From Synergistaceae bacterium (lineage in GTDB: Bacteria > Synergistota > Synergistia > Synergistales > Aminobacteriaceae), in NCBI GenBank assembly GCA_031267575.1, contig JAIRYN010000051.1, forward strand, positions 1 to 64,000: a stretch of 64,000 nt of DNA, read 5' to 3'. Every line of letters starts with the position of its first letter. The first letter of the stretch is position 1. Made by a program: the position numbers and the translations under genes. The notes under the pieces are model-generated. The model was not told the DNA's origin. It made no database searches and saw nothing but the letters and a program-made list of their open reading frames with translations. Shown piece by piece: positions 1 through 8,571 of this stretch.

Positions 1-106
1 GGACCAGAGGACCAGAGGACCAGAGGACCAGAGGACCAGAGGACCAGAGGACCAGAGGACCAGAGGACCAGAGGACCAGAGGACCAGAGGACCAGAGGAC
101 CAGAGG
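1..106. repeat. Octamer tandem array (GGACCAGA, about 13 copies)
   Basis: Thirteen perfect copies of GGACCAGA plus a partial unit run from the window edge, so the full array is probably longer. The unit length is not a multiple of three, so a copy-number change would shift the frame of any gene reading through. No gene is seen on either side that clearly includes it. Confidence 0.95.
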
Positions 107-552
107 TAATTTTTACTACCTTTCAACGTTTTTTTCCTTCTCGTTTTCCCTTTTTCAATTTAGAAAATCAAAACGGGGATCACCGTCGATATCGCGCTGC
201 CAATCGGGATTTTCTTCTTCATATTTCAACTTTATATTTCAACTAATGTCCTACATGTTCGGTGTTTACCGAACTCCAGAACTCGCGCGGCGGCGCGCTT
301 AGCAGACGATCGATGAGGAGTGAAGCGTGTCGGTCGTCGAGTTTTTTCATTAATTGCTGATCTTTTTCTACGTTATTTTACACAAATAGGCTCCGCCCTT
401 CAGGGCTTGACAATTATAAGTTTTAAAGTAAAAGTAGTAAAATGCAATTATTAGTGTTAAACTACCCATGTAGTATTAACGACGTTTTATTAACTAATAT
501 GGATGAATGCAGTAGTGCCTGCATTTTAATTCTTGTGAAGGAGAGATTGCAC
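107..552. other. Gene-free stretch before the first chemoreceptor
   Basis: No convincing coding sequence. It holds a perfect 7-bp hairpin (GTTCGGT/ACCGAAC, 257-274), the terminator-like hairpin at 305-347 and a TTGACA box at 407-412. The TTGACA box may belong to the chemoreceptor promoter; the -10 is unclear, with weak candidates TAAAAG (429-434) and TAAAAT (438-443). Confidence 0.5.
305..347 (+). terminator. Putative Rho-independent terminator
   Basis: A 9-bp stem with one G-U pair (GACGATCGA at 305-313 with TCGGTCGTC at 330-338) is followed by six T residues (342-347). It would end rightward transcription entering from before the window. The 16-nt loop is long for a terminator. Confidence 0.45.
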
Positions 553-2715
553 ATGTGGAAAAATTTCAAACTTAGTTTCAAACTTTTGTTGGGATTCGGC
601 TTGCTCTTGGTGATATTCGTTGCGTCAATAGTCATATCCTGGAGCAATATGGCGGAAGTTCGTGAGGATAGTGATTTCCTGTCTACTCAAATTGTTCCGG
701 TAGTTGTGATGAATAGTGAGTTGGAGCGCGAAGCCTACGAGCTCTTTTTGGCGGTGCGCCAGATGCAATTCCTTGAAGACGCGGATTCGATGACGGCGGT
801 AAGGGCGGCGATCACTACTACAGGGAAAAAACTAGACGAAATCGGTACTTATCGTTCTTCTCACGCTAATCTTCAAACTCCGGCATATGTTATAGACAAT
901 GTTCTCCCTGTATTTAAAGATTACGTGAAAGACACCGAAAAAAACATGGATTTCATAACAAAGAAGAATGAGGCTTATAACGAGATGCTGGAGGGTATGA
1001 GGATACTATCCACCTCTGCTCAACGGACTAAAGACATAATATCTGAAGTTATGCTTGAAGAGATTAAAAACGGCGATACGGCTGGAATAATGCGAAGATT
1101 GGATTTGATGCATGTAGGTGAGGAGATCGCCTCTATCTCCTCGAATCTATGGGTGTCTATGATGTTGGCCATGGACGCCGGCGACGTCACAAAGATGCGC
1201 TCGACTTTCGATATGTTCGAACCTTTTGAAAAGAATATGCGAGTTCTGGATCAGTACACCAATACGGACGAGAAGACACAGTTGGTGGCGCGAATGCGTG
1301 CGGCGATTCGGACTTATGCGACCAACATGGAGGCGTATATTGAACTCTACAAGCAATTGCAAGACATTAACATCGAACGCCTCTCCCTTTTCAATCAATT
1401 CAATACGGCTTCCTCGAAAGCCACCACAATGGCTCAGGATCGAATCAGAAGCCTATCGAGGGCGGCCGTCGCTAGCCTGAGTGACGCTATCTTTCTTATG
1501 AACTCCTGCACGGGCCTCGCCATGATTTTAGGGATATTAATCGCGATCTTCATCTCCCGTAGCATCTCGAAGCCGTTGAACACGATTGTCCAACTCGCCA
1601 AACGCGTCGGAGACGGTGACATGACTGTTGAGTACAAAGAATTTGGTTATGAGGGTAAGGATGAATTGGGTACGCTCTCCCTGGCTCTGTCCCAAATGAT
1701 CACAGATCAAGAAAAGGCCATGCAGCAAATTCTTTCTGTGGCGGTAAAACTTTCAGATGAAGCAGTCGACCTTTCCGCCATTTCTCAGGAAACGGACGCC
1801 TCGATGATGGAAGTTAAGTCATCCATCGAACAAGTTGCTTCTTTGAGCGAGGCCAATGGTGCCGCTCTCGAAGAATGTAATGCTGGTGTTGAGGAGATGA
1901 GCGCAGGAGCGGATACCGTGGCTCAGTCGTCCACCGACAGCGCCGCTTTCCTTTCTCAGACCACGGGGGCTTCTCAAAAAGCTATTCAGACGGTGAGCGG
2001 CGTCATTTCGGGTATGCATAACGTGGATAAAAACGCCAAGGAAAGTGAAAACAAAATACGTCAGTTGGTTTCGTCTGTGGATAACGTCAGCAGTTTTGTA
2101 TCGGTCATCACGGGGATCGCGGATCAGACGAACCTCCTTGCCCTCAACGCGGCCATTGAGGCGGCGCGCGCCGGAGAGGTCGGGCGCGGGTTTGCTGTGG
2201 TCGCTGAAGAGGTTCGCAAGTTGGCAGAAGAGTCCGCTCGCGCGGCTCAAAACGTAAATGGAATCATCGTCGAGCTTCAGAATGGCGCGCACGAAAGTAT
2301 CAAGGCCACGATCGAGGCGGGGCGTGTGCTAGGGGATACCCTCGTCCAGGCGGAACAGGCGCAGGGAGAGCTGGATAGCGCTTTGCGGCAAATCAACAAA
2401 GCCAATGATTCCATACAGAATATCGCCGCTGTCGCGGAAGAACAGGCGGCTTCTTCCAAGGAAGTGGCAACGGCCATCGACAACGCAACCCAATCGACGA
2501 TGGAGGTTGTCGAGGCGATCAGCCATATTCGTCACGCGTCGGAGGATACGGCACAGGCCGCGCAGGGTATCGCGAAGCAGTCCGAGTCTTTGAGCTCGTA
2601 TGCTCATGACCTGTCAAATATCTTGTCCAAATTCAAGCTAGATGTCGCTGCTCCTGTTGTTAAAGTGACAAAAAGTTTGAAGCCTCAAAAAAAAGCAATA
2701 TTGAAGACGTCCTAA
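553..2715 (+). CDS. Methyl-accepting chemotaxis protein
   Basis: Transmembrane chemoreceptor of 720 residues that signals to the CheA/CheW array. An N-terminal membrane helix (about residues 10-33) is followed by a long helical periplasmic region of four-helix-bundle type. A second membrane helix lies near 310-335, then a HAMP segment ([15 protein letters not shown]) and the cytoplasmic signalling coiled coil. The hairpin tip, with [19 protein letters not shown], is near residue 520. The reading frame is open from 442, but the ATG at 553 is chosen because AAGGAGAG precedes it and the membrane helix follows directly. No CheR-docking pentapeptide is seen at the C-terminus (AILKTS). The gene stands alone, converging on the HAD gene across a terminator. 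The ligand cannot be told from sequence. Confidence 0.93.
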   Translation: MWKNFKLSFKLLLGFGLLLVIFVASIVISWSNMAEVREDSDFLSTQIVPVVVMNSELEREAYELFLAVRQMQFLEDADSMTAVRAAITTTGKKLDEIGTYRSSHANLQTPAYVIDNVLPVFKDYVKDTEKNMDFITKKNEAYNEMLEGMRILSTSAQRTKDIISEVMLEEIKNGDTAGIMRRLDLMHVGEEIASISSNLWVSMMLAMDAGDVTKMRSTFDMFEPFEKNMRVLDQYTNTDEKTQLVARMRAAIRTYATNMEAYIELYKQLQDINIERLSLFNQFNTASSKATTMAQDRIRSLSRAAVASLSDAIFLMNSCTGLAMILGILIAIFISRSISKPLNTIVQLAKRVGDGDMTVEYKEFGYEGKDELGTLSLALSQMITDQEKAMQQILSVAVKLSDEAVDLSAISQETDASMMEVKSSIEQVASLSEANGAALEECNAGVEEMSAGADTVAQSSTDSAAFLSQTTGASQKAIQTVSGVISGMHNVDKNAKESENKIRQLVSSVDNVSSFVSVITGIADQTNLLALNAAIEAARAGEVGRGFAVVAEEVRKLAEESARAAQNVNGIIVELQNGAHESIKATIEAGRVLGDTLVQAEQAQGELDSALRQINKANDSIQNIAAVAEEQAASSKEVATAIDNATQSTMEVVEAISHIRHASEDTAQAAQGIAKQSESLSSYAHDLSNILSKFKLDVAAPVVKVTKSLKPQKKAILKTS

Positions 2716-2776
2716 ACCGAATAGTTTCTCAGTCGAATAGCTTCTCAGTAAAGTGAAAAGAGCAAAGTGAAAAGTT
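2716..2776. repeat. Short direct repeats after the chemoreceptor gene
   Basis: Two diverged copies of GAATAGTTTCTCAGT and two of AAAGTGAAAAG follow the stop codon. They resemble the short slippage-type repeats found after many genes in this window. Confidence 0.6.
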
Positions 2777-2791
2777 AATATTCATGACTTT

Positions 2792-2821
2792 GGGCAAACG
2801 CGCTCTTACGCTCGTTTGCCC
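2792..2821. terminator. Bidirectional terminator hairpin
   Basis: A perfect 9-bp stem (GGGCAAACG/CGTTTGCCC) lies between the convergent chemoreceptor and HAD genes. The flanks are only mildly A/T rich, so termination strength is uncertain. Confidence 0.7.
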
Positions 2822-2827
2822 CATCAT

Positions 2828-3601
2828 TTAGATCAAACCTAAATCACAAAAAGCCGAAAAGATTCCTCCCTCGTCGATATCTTGGGTTATGAAGTCCGCG
2901 ACAGCCTTTAACTCCGGTTTGGCGCCTCCGACCGCGATGCCCAGTGAAGCGTTTTGTATCATATCCATGTCGTTCAAGCCATCTCCCACCGTCACAATGT
3001 CCTTCACGTCAAAACCCACCGCCGTCGCAAGCCTCACGATGCCGCTCCACTTGGAGGTTCCAGAAGGGCGAAACTCCGTTGAATTTGGAAACTCGACAAT
3101 GTCCAGATTCCAACTCTTCCGCCTCTTCCGCCACTGAGGAGGAAAGGAATCGGAATCAAAAACGCAGACCAAGTGAACCCGCTCCGCAGAGATCAGATTT
3201 TTTTTGCAACTGTGTCCCGCTTGTTCGAGGAGGTAGGCGTCGAGGTAATCCTCGTTCATGTTCGTGTAGACATTCTCCGCGTCGAGAGCATAGGACTTGC
3301 GAGAAGAAGACGAAAATTCTGATCGGAAATTTTGCGTAAAATCCTCACTGAGGAATACCTCGTAAAGCGACTCTCCCTTTCGGATCCCCTGCGCTCCGTT
3401 GCAGCACACCAAAGAGTCGATTCCCAGTGACGACGCCGTCTTACGGGTCAAGGCCAAGTTACGCCCCGTAGCTACAGCCGGCACGTGGCCTTTTTGGGCG
3501 AGGCGCTTCAATGCTTCCACCGTGGGCTCCGGAACGTGGGATTTGCCCGCATAGCTGACTAACGTCCCATCGATGTCAAAAAAAACGAGCTTACTTTTCA
3601 T
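2828..3601 (-). CDS. HAD-superfamily (Cof-type) hydrolase
   Basis: Predicted cytosolic Mg-dependent phosphatase of 257 residues. Motif I is FFDIDGTL close to the N-terminus and motif IV is VGDGLNDMDMI near residue 205, with a cap between them as in Cof-type enzymes. The frame is open further upstream (to 3709), but the ATG at 3601 is preceded by AAAGGT and puts motif I at residues 5-12, as is usual. It is the last gene of a leftward run cobS / CobU-like / HAD. Cof-type enzymes are promiscuous sugar-phosphate and nucleotide phosphatases. The neighbours suggest, as inference only, that it supplies the alpha-ribazole-phosphate phosphatase step for which no CobC is seen here. Confidence 0.88.
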   Translation of the reverse strand: MKSKLVFFDIDGTLVSYAGKSHVPEPTVEALKRLAQKGHVPAVATGRNLALTRKTASSLGIDSLVCCNGAQGIRKGESLYEVFLSEDFTQNFRSEFSSSSRKSYALDAENVYTNMNEDYLDAYLLEQAGHSCKKNLISAERVHLVCVFDSDSFPPQWRKRRKSWNLDIVEFPNSTEFRPSGTSKWSGIVRLATAVGFDVKDIVTVGDGLNDMDMIQNASLGIAVGGAKPELKAVADFITQDIDEGGIFSAFCDLGLI

Positions 3602-3678
3602 TATTAATATACCTTTATCCTTCCAAAATCTTTCCAAATTTCGCTCTCTCGGATTTTTATTTGAGGCGGTTCGGATTT

Positions 3679-4056
3679 TTATTTGAGACGGTAGGGAAAG
3701 CCGGCCCACACCCGATCCACCCGGCAGGCTCGCGCGGCCAAGGCCTGGTAGAGAAAGCCCGTCTCGTCACGCCAAAGCCGTTCAAAGGGATCAATAGGCA
3801 CGATCCCGCTTCCGATTTCGTCACCAATTAAAATTTTGTCCTCTAGGCGATGTAGGTTGACTTCAAAGAACTTCTGGACGGACATCCCCTTTTGGAGCAT
3901 ACGGCGCGTTCCGTCCTGGAGATTCGTCACGACGCGAGCGTCGAAAATTTCCTCCGGCTTCGCGACGGAGAAATCGCGGATAGAAACGTCTTCGCCATAG
4001 AGACTTTGGGCATATTTCAGTTTTCCCATGTATTTACCTCCAATGATCAGATGCAT
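3679..4056 (-). CDS. Truncated CobU-like protein
   Basis: A 125-residue protein related to CobU, the adenosylcobinamide kinase/guanylyltransferase (normally about 175-200 residues). The C-terminal half is typical: GDEIGSGIVPIDPFERLWRD followed by ALAARACRVDRVWAGFP, matching the family's VxNEVGxGIVP and terminal AGLP-like strand. The N-terminal P-loop is reduced to GGKYMGK, lacking the usual RSGKS, and the segment carrying the guanylylated histidine is missing. It sits directly after cobS. It may be a structural or regulatory partner of the second CobU at 4978-5589, whose weak half is the opposite one, or an inactive paralogue. CobU membership is well supported; activity is doubtful. Confidence 0.78.
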   Translation of the reverse strand: MHLIIGGKYMGKLKYAQSLYGEDVSIRDFSVAKPEEIFDARVVTNLQDGTRRMLQKGMSVQKFFEVNLHRLEDKILIGDEIGSGIVPIDPFERLWRDETGFLYQALAARACRVDRVWAGFPYRLK

Positions 4057-4089
4057 GGCCCGCCTCCTTTCGATTGTTCTATTGTCTTT

Positions 4090-4863
4090 TCATCTTGTCG
4101 CGACCAACGTTAGGAGCATCAGGGTTTCCGATAGTTCGAGGAAAGCGCCCAGAAGGTCGCCGGTAACTCCGCCGAAGGTTTTGATGCAGTAAAAACCATA
4201 CAGACAGAAAAAAAGGGCTCCCGTCACAGGCGCGCCGAAGAAAACAAAAGGAACCCCCGCAATGGAGTAAGTTATCAGTAGGACGAAACGACCTATTGGG
4301 GTGCTGGCGCTTCCCAAGGCTCGCGCGAGCCCATCCTTCCGCGCGAAAGGAAAGTACAACAAAAGGCCCAGGCCGGCGCGCGAGTAGACAGGGATCAGCG
4401 TCAATAAAACGACAACGGATTTTCCTCTCTCCGAATCAAGGCGAAAGGTCCCCAACAGCTCGGAAAAAATTCCCGTCTTCAATAGCAAGACGATTACGCA
4501 TCCCATAACAGCAAAAGCCCCAGTGTGGGTATCTGAAAGGATTTCGAGCCGGGCGTCTCGGTCTCGACGGGAAAAAACCGCGTCACAGGTGTCCATCAAT
4601 CCATCCATGTGAAGCCCCCCTGTGGCGGTCAGATAAAAAAGCGTCATCAGCGCGGCCCGAAGCGTTAGGGAAACTTCCCAAAACTGAAGCCAGGCGAAGA
4701 ACGCCGCGCCCAAAGCTCCGATCGCAAGCCCCACCAGGGGCAGTACAGCGGGAAAGTAACGAAGACGCGAGGGGGTCCAGTCCAATCGGGGAACGGGAAG
4801 CGTGGTCAAAAACGAAAAAGCGATCATCGTTGCCATTATAATGTTTATCATAAAATGGGACAT
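4090..4863 (-). CDS. cobS: Adenosylcobinamide-GDP ribazoletransferase (cobalamin synthase)
   Basis: Membrane enzyme of 257 residues that joins adenosylcobinamide-GDP to alpha-ribazole (phosphate) in the last step of cobalamin assembly. The family's opening FSFLTTLPVP is at residues 17-26. The conserved acidic segment GGLHMDGLMDTCDAVFS lies near residue 85, followed by DRDARLEILSDTHTGAFAV. Several hydrophobic helices follow. The length is normal. The start ATG at 4863 has AAAGGA upstream. It heads the leftward cobS / CobU-like / HAD group and is divergent from cobU across 114 bp. Confidence 0.95.
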   Translation of the reverse strand: MSHFMINIIMATMIAFSFLTTLPVPRLDWTPSRLRYFPAVLPLVGLAIGALGAAFFAWLQFWEVSLTLRAALMTLFYLTATGGLHMDGLMDTCDAVFSRRDRDARLEILSDTHTGAFAVMGCVIVLLLKTGIFSELLGTFRLDSERGKSVVVLLTLIPVYSRAGLGLLLYFPFARKDGLARALGSASTPIGRFVLLITYSIAGVPFVFFGAPVTGALFFCLYGFYCIKTFGGVTGDLLGAFLELSETLMLLTLVATR

Positions 4864-4977
4864 CGCGAAAAAGCATCCTTTCTCTAGGGGTGAATTCAGG
4901 GGTGAATTCCTGGTTATTTGTGGGCTTAAATATTTTTACTTCAGGTTTTTTATTTTAAATCATTATAAAGGAGTGAG

Positions 4978-5589
4978 ATGATGTTCGTGTTCATTTCCGG
5001 GGCGGCGCGTAGCGGCAAAAGCACCTGGGCCGAAAAGTACGCGCTCTCGCTTTCCCACGCGGAACAAATGGATACTCCACGGGTGTATCTCGCCACAGCT
5101 CGCATTCTCGACCAAGAGATGAAGGAGCGTGTTCTGCGTCACCAGGCGACGCGTCAGGAGAAGGGATTCGAGACCTGGGAACAGGATGTGGATATTTCGA
5201 GGATCCTTCCTCGGCTTGTCCAGTGCGTTCCCGCCGCGACTCTTTTGCTGGAGTGTCTAGGAACACTGTTGGCGAACGAAATGTTCGGTCGAGAAACAAC
5301 AATAAAAACAAGAAAAACAAGAAAAACGATAGCCTCCCGTGGAAGAGAAAAAGCGAACGTCCTGGTGGAAAAAATCTATGGAGAAATCCTGAGTTTGAAG
5401 GCCAATACGGCAAACCTGCTGGTGGTCTCCAACGATGTTTTCATGGACGGCTCGACCTACGACGAAGAAACGGAAAACTATCGGCGAGCCTTGGGAGCGC
5501 TTCACGTAAAACTGGCTCGCGAATCCCAACTGGCCGTGGAATGCGTCTGTGGGCAGGCGACGACAATTTACCGAAAAACACCCGCCTGA
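4978..5589 (+). CDS. cobU: Adenosylcobinamide kinase/guanylyltransferase, divergent
   Basis: CobU-type bifunctional enzyme of 203 residues acting on adenosylcobinamide before CobS. It has a good P-loop (ISGAARSGKSTWAEKYA, residues 6-22) and the histidine region (RHQATRQEKGFETWEQD, near 58-74), where the family is guanylylated. A LLLECLGTLLANE segment corresponds to the Walker B region. The C-terminal part (VVSNDVFMDGSTYDEETENY) departs from the usual VSNEVGxGIVP motif. A Thr/Arg/Lys repeat (TIKTRKTRKT, bases about 5301-5330) is inserted in the middle. The start is the first of two adjacent ATGs after AAGGAGTGAG. It is the only CobU here with an intact kinase half. Confidence 0.85.
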   Translation: MMFVFISGAARSGKSTWAEKYALSLSHAEQMDTPRVYLATARILDQEMKERVLRHQATRQEKGFETWEQDVDISRILPRLVQCVPAATLLLECLGTLLANEMFGRETTIKTRKTRKTIASRGREKANVLVEKIYGEILSLKANTANLLVVSNDVFMDGSTYDEETENYRRALGALHVKLARESQLAVECVCGQATTIYRKTPA

Positions 5590-5660
5590 GAGTGGGCGGG
5601 CAGATATCCCTTACGTCCATCCCTCACGCACCCTCACGCGGGAATTTAGGTGACTTCCGT

Positions 5661-5679
5661 CAACGCGTTCAACGCGTTG
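5661..5679. terminator. Hairpin between convergent cobU and thioredoxin genes
   Basis: A 7-bp stem (CAACGCG/CGCGTTG) lies in the 97-bp gap between two convergent genes. A second GC-rich hairpin (CCCGCC/GGCGGG, 5581-5600) overlaps the cobU stop. Neither has a clear T-run, so a terminator role is tentative. Confidence 0.35.
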
Positions 5680-5686
5680 GTGTTCG

Positions 5687-6067
5687 TCAGGATTCTATGT
5701 CGATCCCTACTTCCTTGAAGTTTTTCAGAACCTCGTCGAGGGGCATATAGCCGATTCCTTCCTTGAGCACATTACCGGAAGCGTCCATAAAAAGCAGATG
5801 GGGGACGTAGCGCACCTTGTATTTTTCCGCTATATCGCGGCGCTCGTAAAGGTCGATTTTTTCCGTGGAGAGTTTGCCCGCGTACTTACCGTTGATCTCG
5901 TCCACGACCCTGTACATCTGAGCGCAAGCGGGGCAAGAAGGCGTCGAAAGAACCTTGAGTGACGGAAGCTGAAGCTCCTCCGCCTGCGCTCGCCTTGGGA
6001 AAACAACTGGGAAAACGACCAGGAAAGTAAAAAGCGCGAACAAAAAAATTATATTCCACAACGACAT
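5687..6067 (-). CDS. Exported thioredoxin-like protein
   Basis: Small thioredoxin-fold protein of 126 residues with an N-terminal signal or anchor helix (MSLWNIIFLFALFTFLVVFP), so it should work in the periplasm. The redox motif is CPAC within STPSCPACAQMY, and the cis-proline loop is VRYVPHLLFMD. The frame is open further upstream, but the ATG at 6067 has a perfect TAAAGGAG and begins the signal sequence. In the Campylobacter p19 locus, thioredoxin-like genes close the operon that starts with FTR1 and P19. Here the rest of that operon ends about 600 bp upstream, and mobile-element and nuclease remnants lie between. It is therefore probably the displaced last gene of the iron uptake system. 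Confidence 0.85.
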   Translation of the reverse strand: MSLWNIIFLFALFTFLVVFPVVFPRRAQAEELQLPSLKVLSTPSCPACAQMYRVVDEINGKYAGKLSTEKIDLYERRDIAEKYKVRYVPHLLFMDASGNVLKEGIGYMPLDEVLKNFKEVGIDIES

Positions 6068-6109
6068 GAAAGCCACTCCTTTAAAATAAAATGATAACTC
6101 CAAGAATAT

Positions 6110-6200
6110 TATGACTCTCAATTGACAAAACTTGACATACTTCTGACAAAACTTGACATATTTCCACGATTCTTGACATACTTCCACGATTAAAGTTGTG
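6110..6200. repeat. Imperfect repeats beside the first TnpB remnant
   Basis: Several diverged copies of CTTGACATA(C/T)TTC and AAACTTGACATA, ending in two copies of TTCCACGATT, lie at the right-end side of the TnpB remnant. The last copy can pair weakly with GTGGGA (6198-6203) as a decayed form of the hairpin at 53963-53990. Confidence 0.6.
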
Positions 6201-6205
6201 GGATT

Positions 6206-6349
6206 CTAAGATCGACAAAGACAGCCGACTGAAACCAGTCTTACATCTTCTCCTTCAAGAGTGGATGCCCCCACTCTGAGAATATTTACAGCCACATTAA
6301 TATCCTGGTCGTGTTCCGCCCCGCATCTCACGTTGATAAGCCATAAAAG
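6206..6349 (-). pseudogene. TnpB (IS200/IS605-type) C-terminal remnant, copy 1
   Basis: From 6331 leftwards the frame reads VRCGAEHDQDINVAVNILRV and ends in a stop at 6206. This is the C-terminal zinc-finger/RuvC end of TnpB (CGxxHDRDxNAAxNIL). Nothing upstream of the homology encodes the rest of TnpB. The homology with copy 2 (53963-54155) stops in both just beyond CCATAAAA, so the two units share the same cut end. In intact elements this region overlaps the right-end guide RNA (omega RNA). No TnpA or other element end is seen. Confidence 0.75.
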
Positions 6350-6407
6350 GATTTTAACATGAAAGTAGACATATGGCAAGAAACCAAATACAAAACAAAC
6401 GCCGCCG

Positions 6408-6654
6408 TTGGATGAGAATCGCTTTATCGTAAACTATTTGGAGGAAGGGGAGAGAGAGATGTACGTCTTGGCGTTTGAAAGAGTCTACACGGCCAAAGGC
6501 GGAGAGGAAGAGAGGAAGAGAGGAAGGAAAGGAAGGACGAGCGGAGGAGCACGTAGAAGTAACCCGCAATATCTTGAGCGACGGCTTTCCTATCAATAAA
6601 ATCGTTAAATACACGATGCTGCCATGGGAAGAGGTGGAAAAGCTGTTGCATTGA
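6408..6654 (+). pseudogene. Rpn/PD-(D/E)XK nuclease-transposase family remnant, frameshifted
   Basis: Two frames together give the C-terminal part of an Rpn-type PD-(D/E)XK family protein. The first frame (from 6408) reads ENRFIVNYLEEGEREMYV then EEERKRGRK. After a +1 shift inside the purine-rich tract near 6496-6540, the second reads EGRAEEHVEVTRNILSDGF then VKYTMLPWEEVEKLLH and stops at 6654. The charged linker plus a terminal helix-turn of this kind is typical of these proteins. The nuclease core is absent. It interrupts the iron uptake locus. Confidence 0.6.
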
Positions 6655-6659
6655 CCTAT

Positions 6660-6697
6660 TTTCACGAGAAAGGTGGATCTTCGCCTTTCTCGTGAAA
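6660..6697. terminator. Strong hairpin at the end of the iron uptake operon
   Basis: A perfect 14-bp stem (TTTCACGAGAAAGG/CCTTTCTCGTGAAA) with a 10-nt loop lies 46 bp beyond the ATPase gene stop. On the leftward strand no long T-run follows; on the rightward strand the flank is A/T rich. It probably ends the iron operon and may also end the Rpn remnant transcript. Confidence 0.65.
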
Positions 6698-6748
6698 TTT
6701 AATTAAATTTAAATTAAATAAATTTAAATTAAATAAATTTAATTAAAT
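6696..6748. repeat. A/T-only repeat (AAATTTAATTAAAT units)
   Basis: About 50 bp made almost entirely of permuted AAATTTAAATTAAATA units, between the terminator hairpin and the ATPase stop codon. Confidence 0.8.
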
Positions 6749-7420
6749 TGAAGTATGCCGCTCTACTTTGACGATCCTGCCGTGTTCCAACACGATGGTC
6801 TTTTCCGCGTGTTCCGCCACCTCGGGATCATGGGTAACGACGATGATCGTGCTGCCCTCCCCGTGAAGCCGGCTCAGGAGGTCCAATACGATCATCTCAT
6901 TGTCCTCGTCTAAGTTACCCGTGGGTTCGTCCGCCAGAATCAGCCTCGGATAGTTGATCAAAGCGCGGGCGATGCAGACGCGTTGCTGTTCGCCGCCCGA
7001 AAGCTGGCGGGGAAGATGCTTCGCGCGATCCTTCAGCCCCACCCGTTCCAGGGCTTGCATGGCCTCGGATTCGTCGATCATGCTGTGGTAATACTGAGCG
7101 ACCATGACGTTTTCCAGAGCCGTCAGATAGGAGATCAGGTGAAACTGCTGAAAGATCAACCCTATCTTGTCACGCCGTATGGTGGTGAGGGCACGAGGAG
7201 AAAGCCTCGTGACATCTTGATTGTCCAGGATCACCGTGCCACTGGTGGGTTTGTCCATGCAGCCGATGATGTTCATCATCGTAGTCTTCCCCGACCCGGA
7301 CGGCCCCATGATCGCCAGCCATTCACCTTGGGCCACCGTCAGATCGATGTTTTGGAGCGCCTTGACCTGCCCTCCCGCTCCATAAATCATGGAGATGTTC
7401 TTGAGTTCTAGTATGTTCAT
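6743..7420 (-). CDS. ABC transporter ATP-binding protein of the p19-type iron locus
   Basis: Cytoplasmic ATPase of 225 residues, MacB/LolD type. It has Walker [11 protein letters not shown] (near residue 38), the signature LSGGEQQR and Walker [10 protein letters not shown]. It energises the two FtsX-like permeases encoded just upstream (gap of 10 bp). In Campylobacter and uropathogenic E. coli p19/fet loci, an ATPase in this position is part of the system that supports FTR1/P19 iron uptake. The exact transported species is not settled for the family. Confidence 0.92.
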   Translation of the reverse strand: MNILELKNISMIYGAGGQVKALQNIDLTVAQGEWLAIMGPSGSGKTTMMNIIGCMDKPTSGTVILDNQDVTRLSPRALTTIRRDKIGLIFQQFHLISYLTALENVMVAQYYHSMIDESEAMQALERVGLKDRAKHLPRQLSGGEQQRVCIARALINYPRLILADEPTGNLDEDNEMIVLDLLSRLHGEGSTIIVVTHDPEVAEHAEKTIVLEHGRIVKVERHTSI

Positions 7421-7430
7421 GACATCTCTC

Positions 7431-8567
7431 CTATTCTCCGCGCAGAACCAAGGCCGGCTCTACGTCGGTAGCGCGTCGGACGGGCACCAGACACGCCAAC
7501 GCCGTTACGGCCATCGACGCCAACACGGTAGCGGGCGCCAAGGCAAAGCTGAAGGAAATCGAACGGCCAAAAACGTTTATGCTGATCGTCTGGGCAAACA
7601 TCCATCCAAACACGACTCCCAGCAACCCTCCTAGAATCCCTAGGAAAAGCCCCTCTCCCAGAAATTCCGCAACGATACTCCAGTTCTCCGCTCCGATGGC
7701 CTTCTTAAGGCCAATTTCCTTGCGCCTCTCCATGACCACCGTCATCATGGTGGTGGCGACACAGATCATCGTCAGCACCAACACCACCAGTGTCACCAAG
7801 TACACCAACGTCTGAAGTTTCGACAAAACGGAGGCCTCGGACTGAGTAACGCGCTTCACCAGCCGTGGCGCCACCGTGGGGACTTGCTCCCGAACCCGGG
7901 CCGCCATCGCTGAGAGCTCCACCTCGCTGCCCGCGACGCTCACTTCCGCCACCTCCGCCTCGCCCTCCTTGCCTGTCAGGCGTTCCATGGTATCCAGGTG
8001 CATAAAGAGAAAGCCGTCCTCTATGCTGCCCGTGCGGACGATCCCACTGATGGTCATCTCGCGGTTGAAGCGCCTCTGCCTGGCGTCGCGGCCGGATAGG
8101 GCCATCGTATCGCCCGGCGCGAGACGTGTGAACTCCGCCACGTCCGTTCCGATAAGGATCTCGTTTTCGCCTTCGGGCCACGCCCCTTCGATGTTCCAGT
8201 AAGGACTCGTCTTTTTCACCTGCGCGAAATCCGTTCCCACGGCCGTATAGGGCTGCATGTTGCTGCGCACCGCCTCGTACCGATAAGGCGCGACACCTAT
8301 GAGACTTTCTCGTGGTAGAAGAGCGACGGCCTTTTCGACATCCGTCAGCCGTAGCATAGCTTCCCCTCCCGAAGCGACGAAGACCATGTTAGCCCCGTAG
8401 GAGCGAAACTCCCGCTCCATCTGGCGCGGAATGTCGTAGGTGATCGTCGTCATTCCTAGAAGCACCGTGGCTCCTATCGCTACTGCCAAAAGCGCCACCG
8501 TCATGCGCGACCGGCGGCGCAAAAGAGAACTGAACAACATTTTCATGTACATCTGACGTTTTGTCAT
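7431..8567 (-). CDS. FtsX-like ABC permease, second of pair
   Basis: MacB/FtsX-family membrane protein of 378 residues. One N-terminal helix follows a basic segment (SSLLRRRSRMTVALLAVAIG). A large periplasmic MacB-type core domain comes next, then three C-terminal helices ending LVPVRRATDVEPALVLRGE, a typical family end. The frame is open to 8753, but the ATG at 8567 has GGGAGGTAA before it and lies 4 bp past the stop of the preceding permease, implying coupled translation. It pairs with the permease at 8572-9879. Confidence 0.9.
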   Translation of the reverse strand: MTKRQMYMKMLFSSLLRRRSRMTVALLAVAIGATVLLGMTTITYDIPRQMEREFRSYGANMVFVASGGEAMLRLTDVEKAVALLPRESLIGVAPYRYEAVRSNMQPYTAVGTDFAQVKKTSPYWNIEGAWPEGENEILIGTDVAEFTRLAPGDTMALSGRDARQRRFNREMTISGIVRTGSIEDGFLFMHLDTMERLTGKEGEAEVAEVSVAGSEVELSAMAARVREQVPTVAPRLVKRVTQSEASVLSKLQTLVYLVTLVVLVLTMICVATTMMTVVMERRKEIGLKKAIGAENWSIVAEFLGEGLFLGILGGLLGVVFGWMFAQTISINVFGRSISFSFALAPATVLASMAVTALACLVPVRRATDVEPALVLRGE

Positions 8568-8571
8568 TGGG

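Noticed and set aside
1-106. A CRISPR array at the start of the window
   Set aside because: The units are 8 bp, directly adjacent and without spacers.
4864-4977. A cobalamin riboswitch between cobS and cobU
   Set aside because: The gap is only 114 bp, too short for a B12 riboswitch serving either direction, and no B12-box-like sequence was seen.
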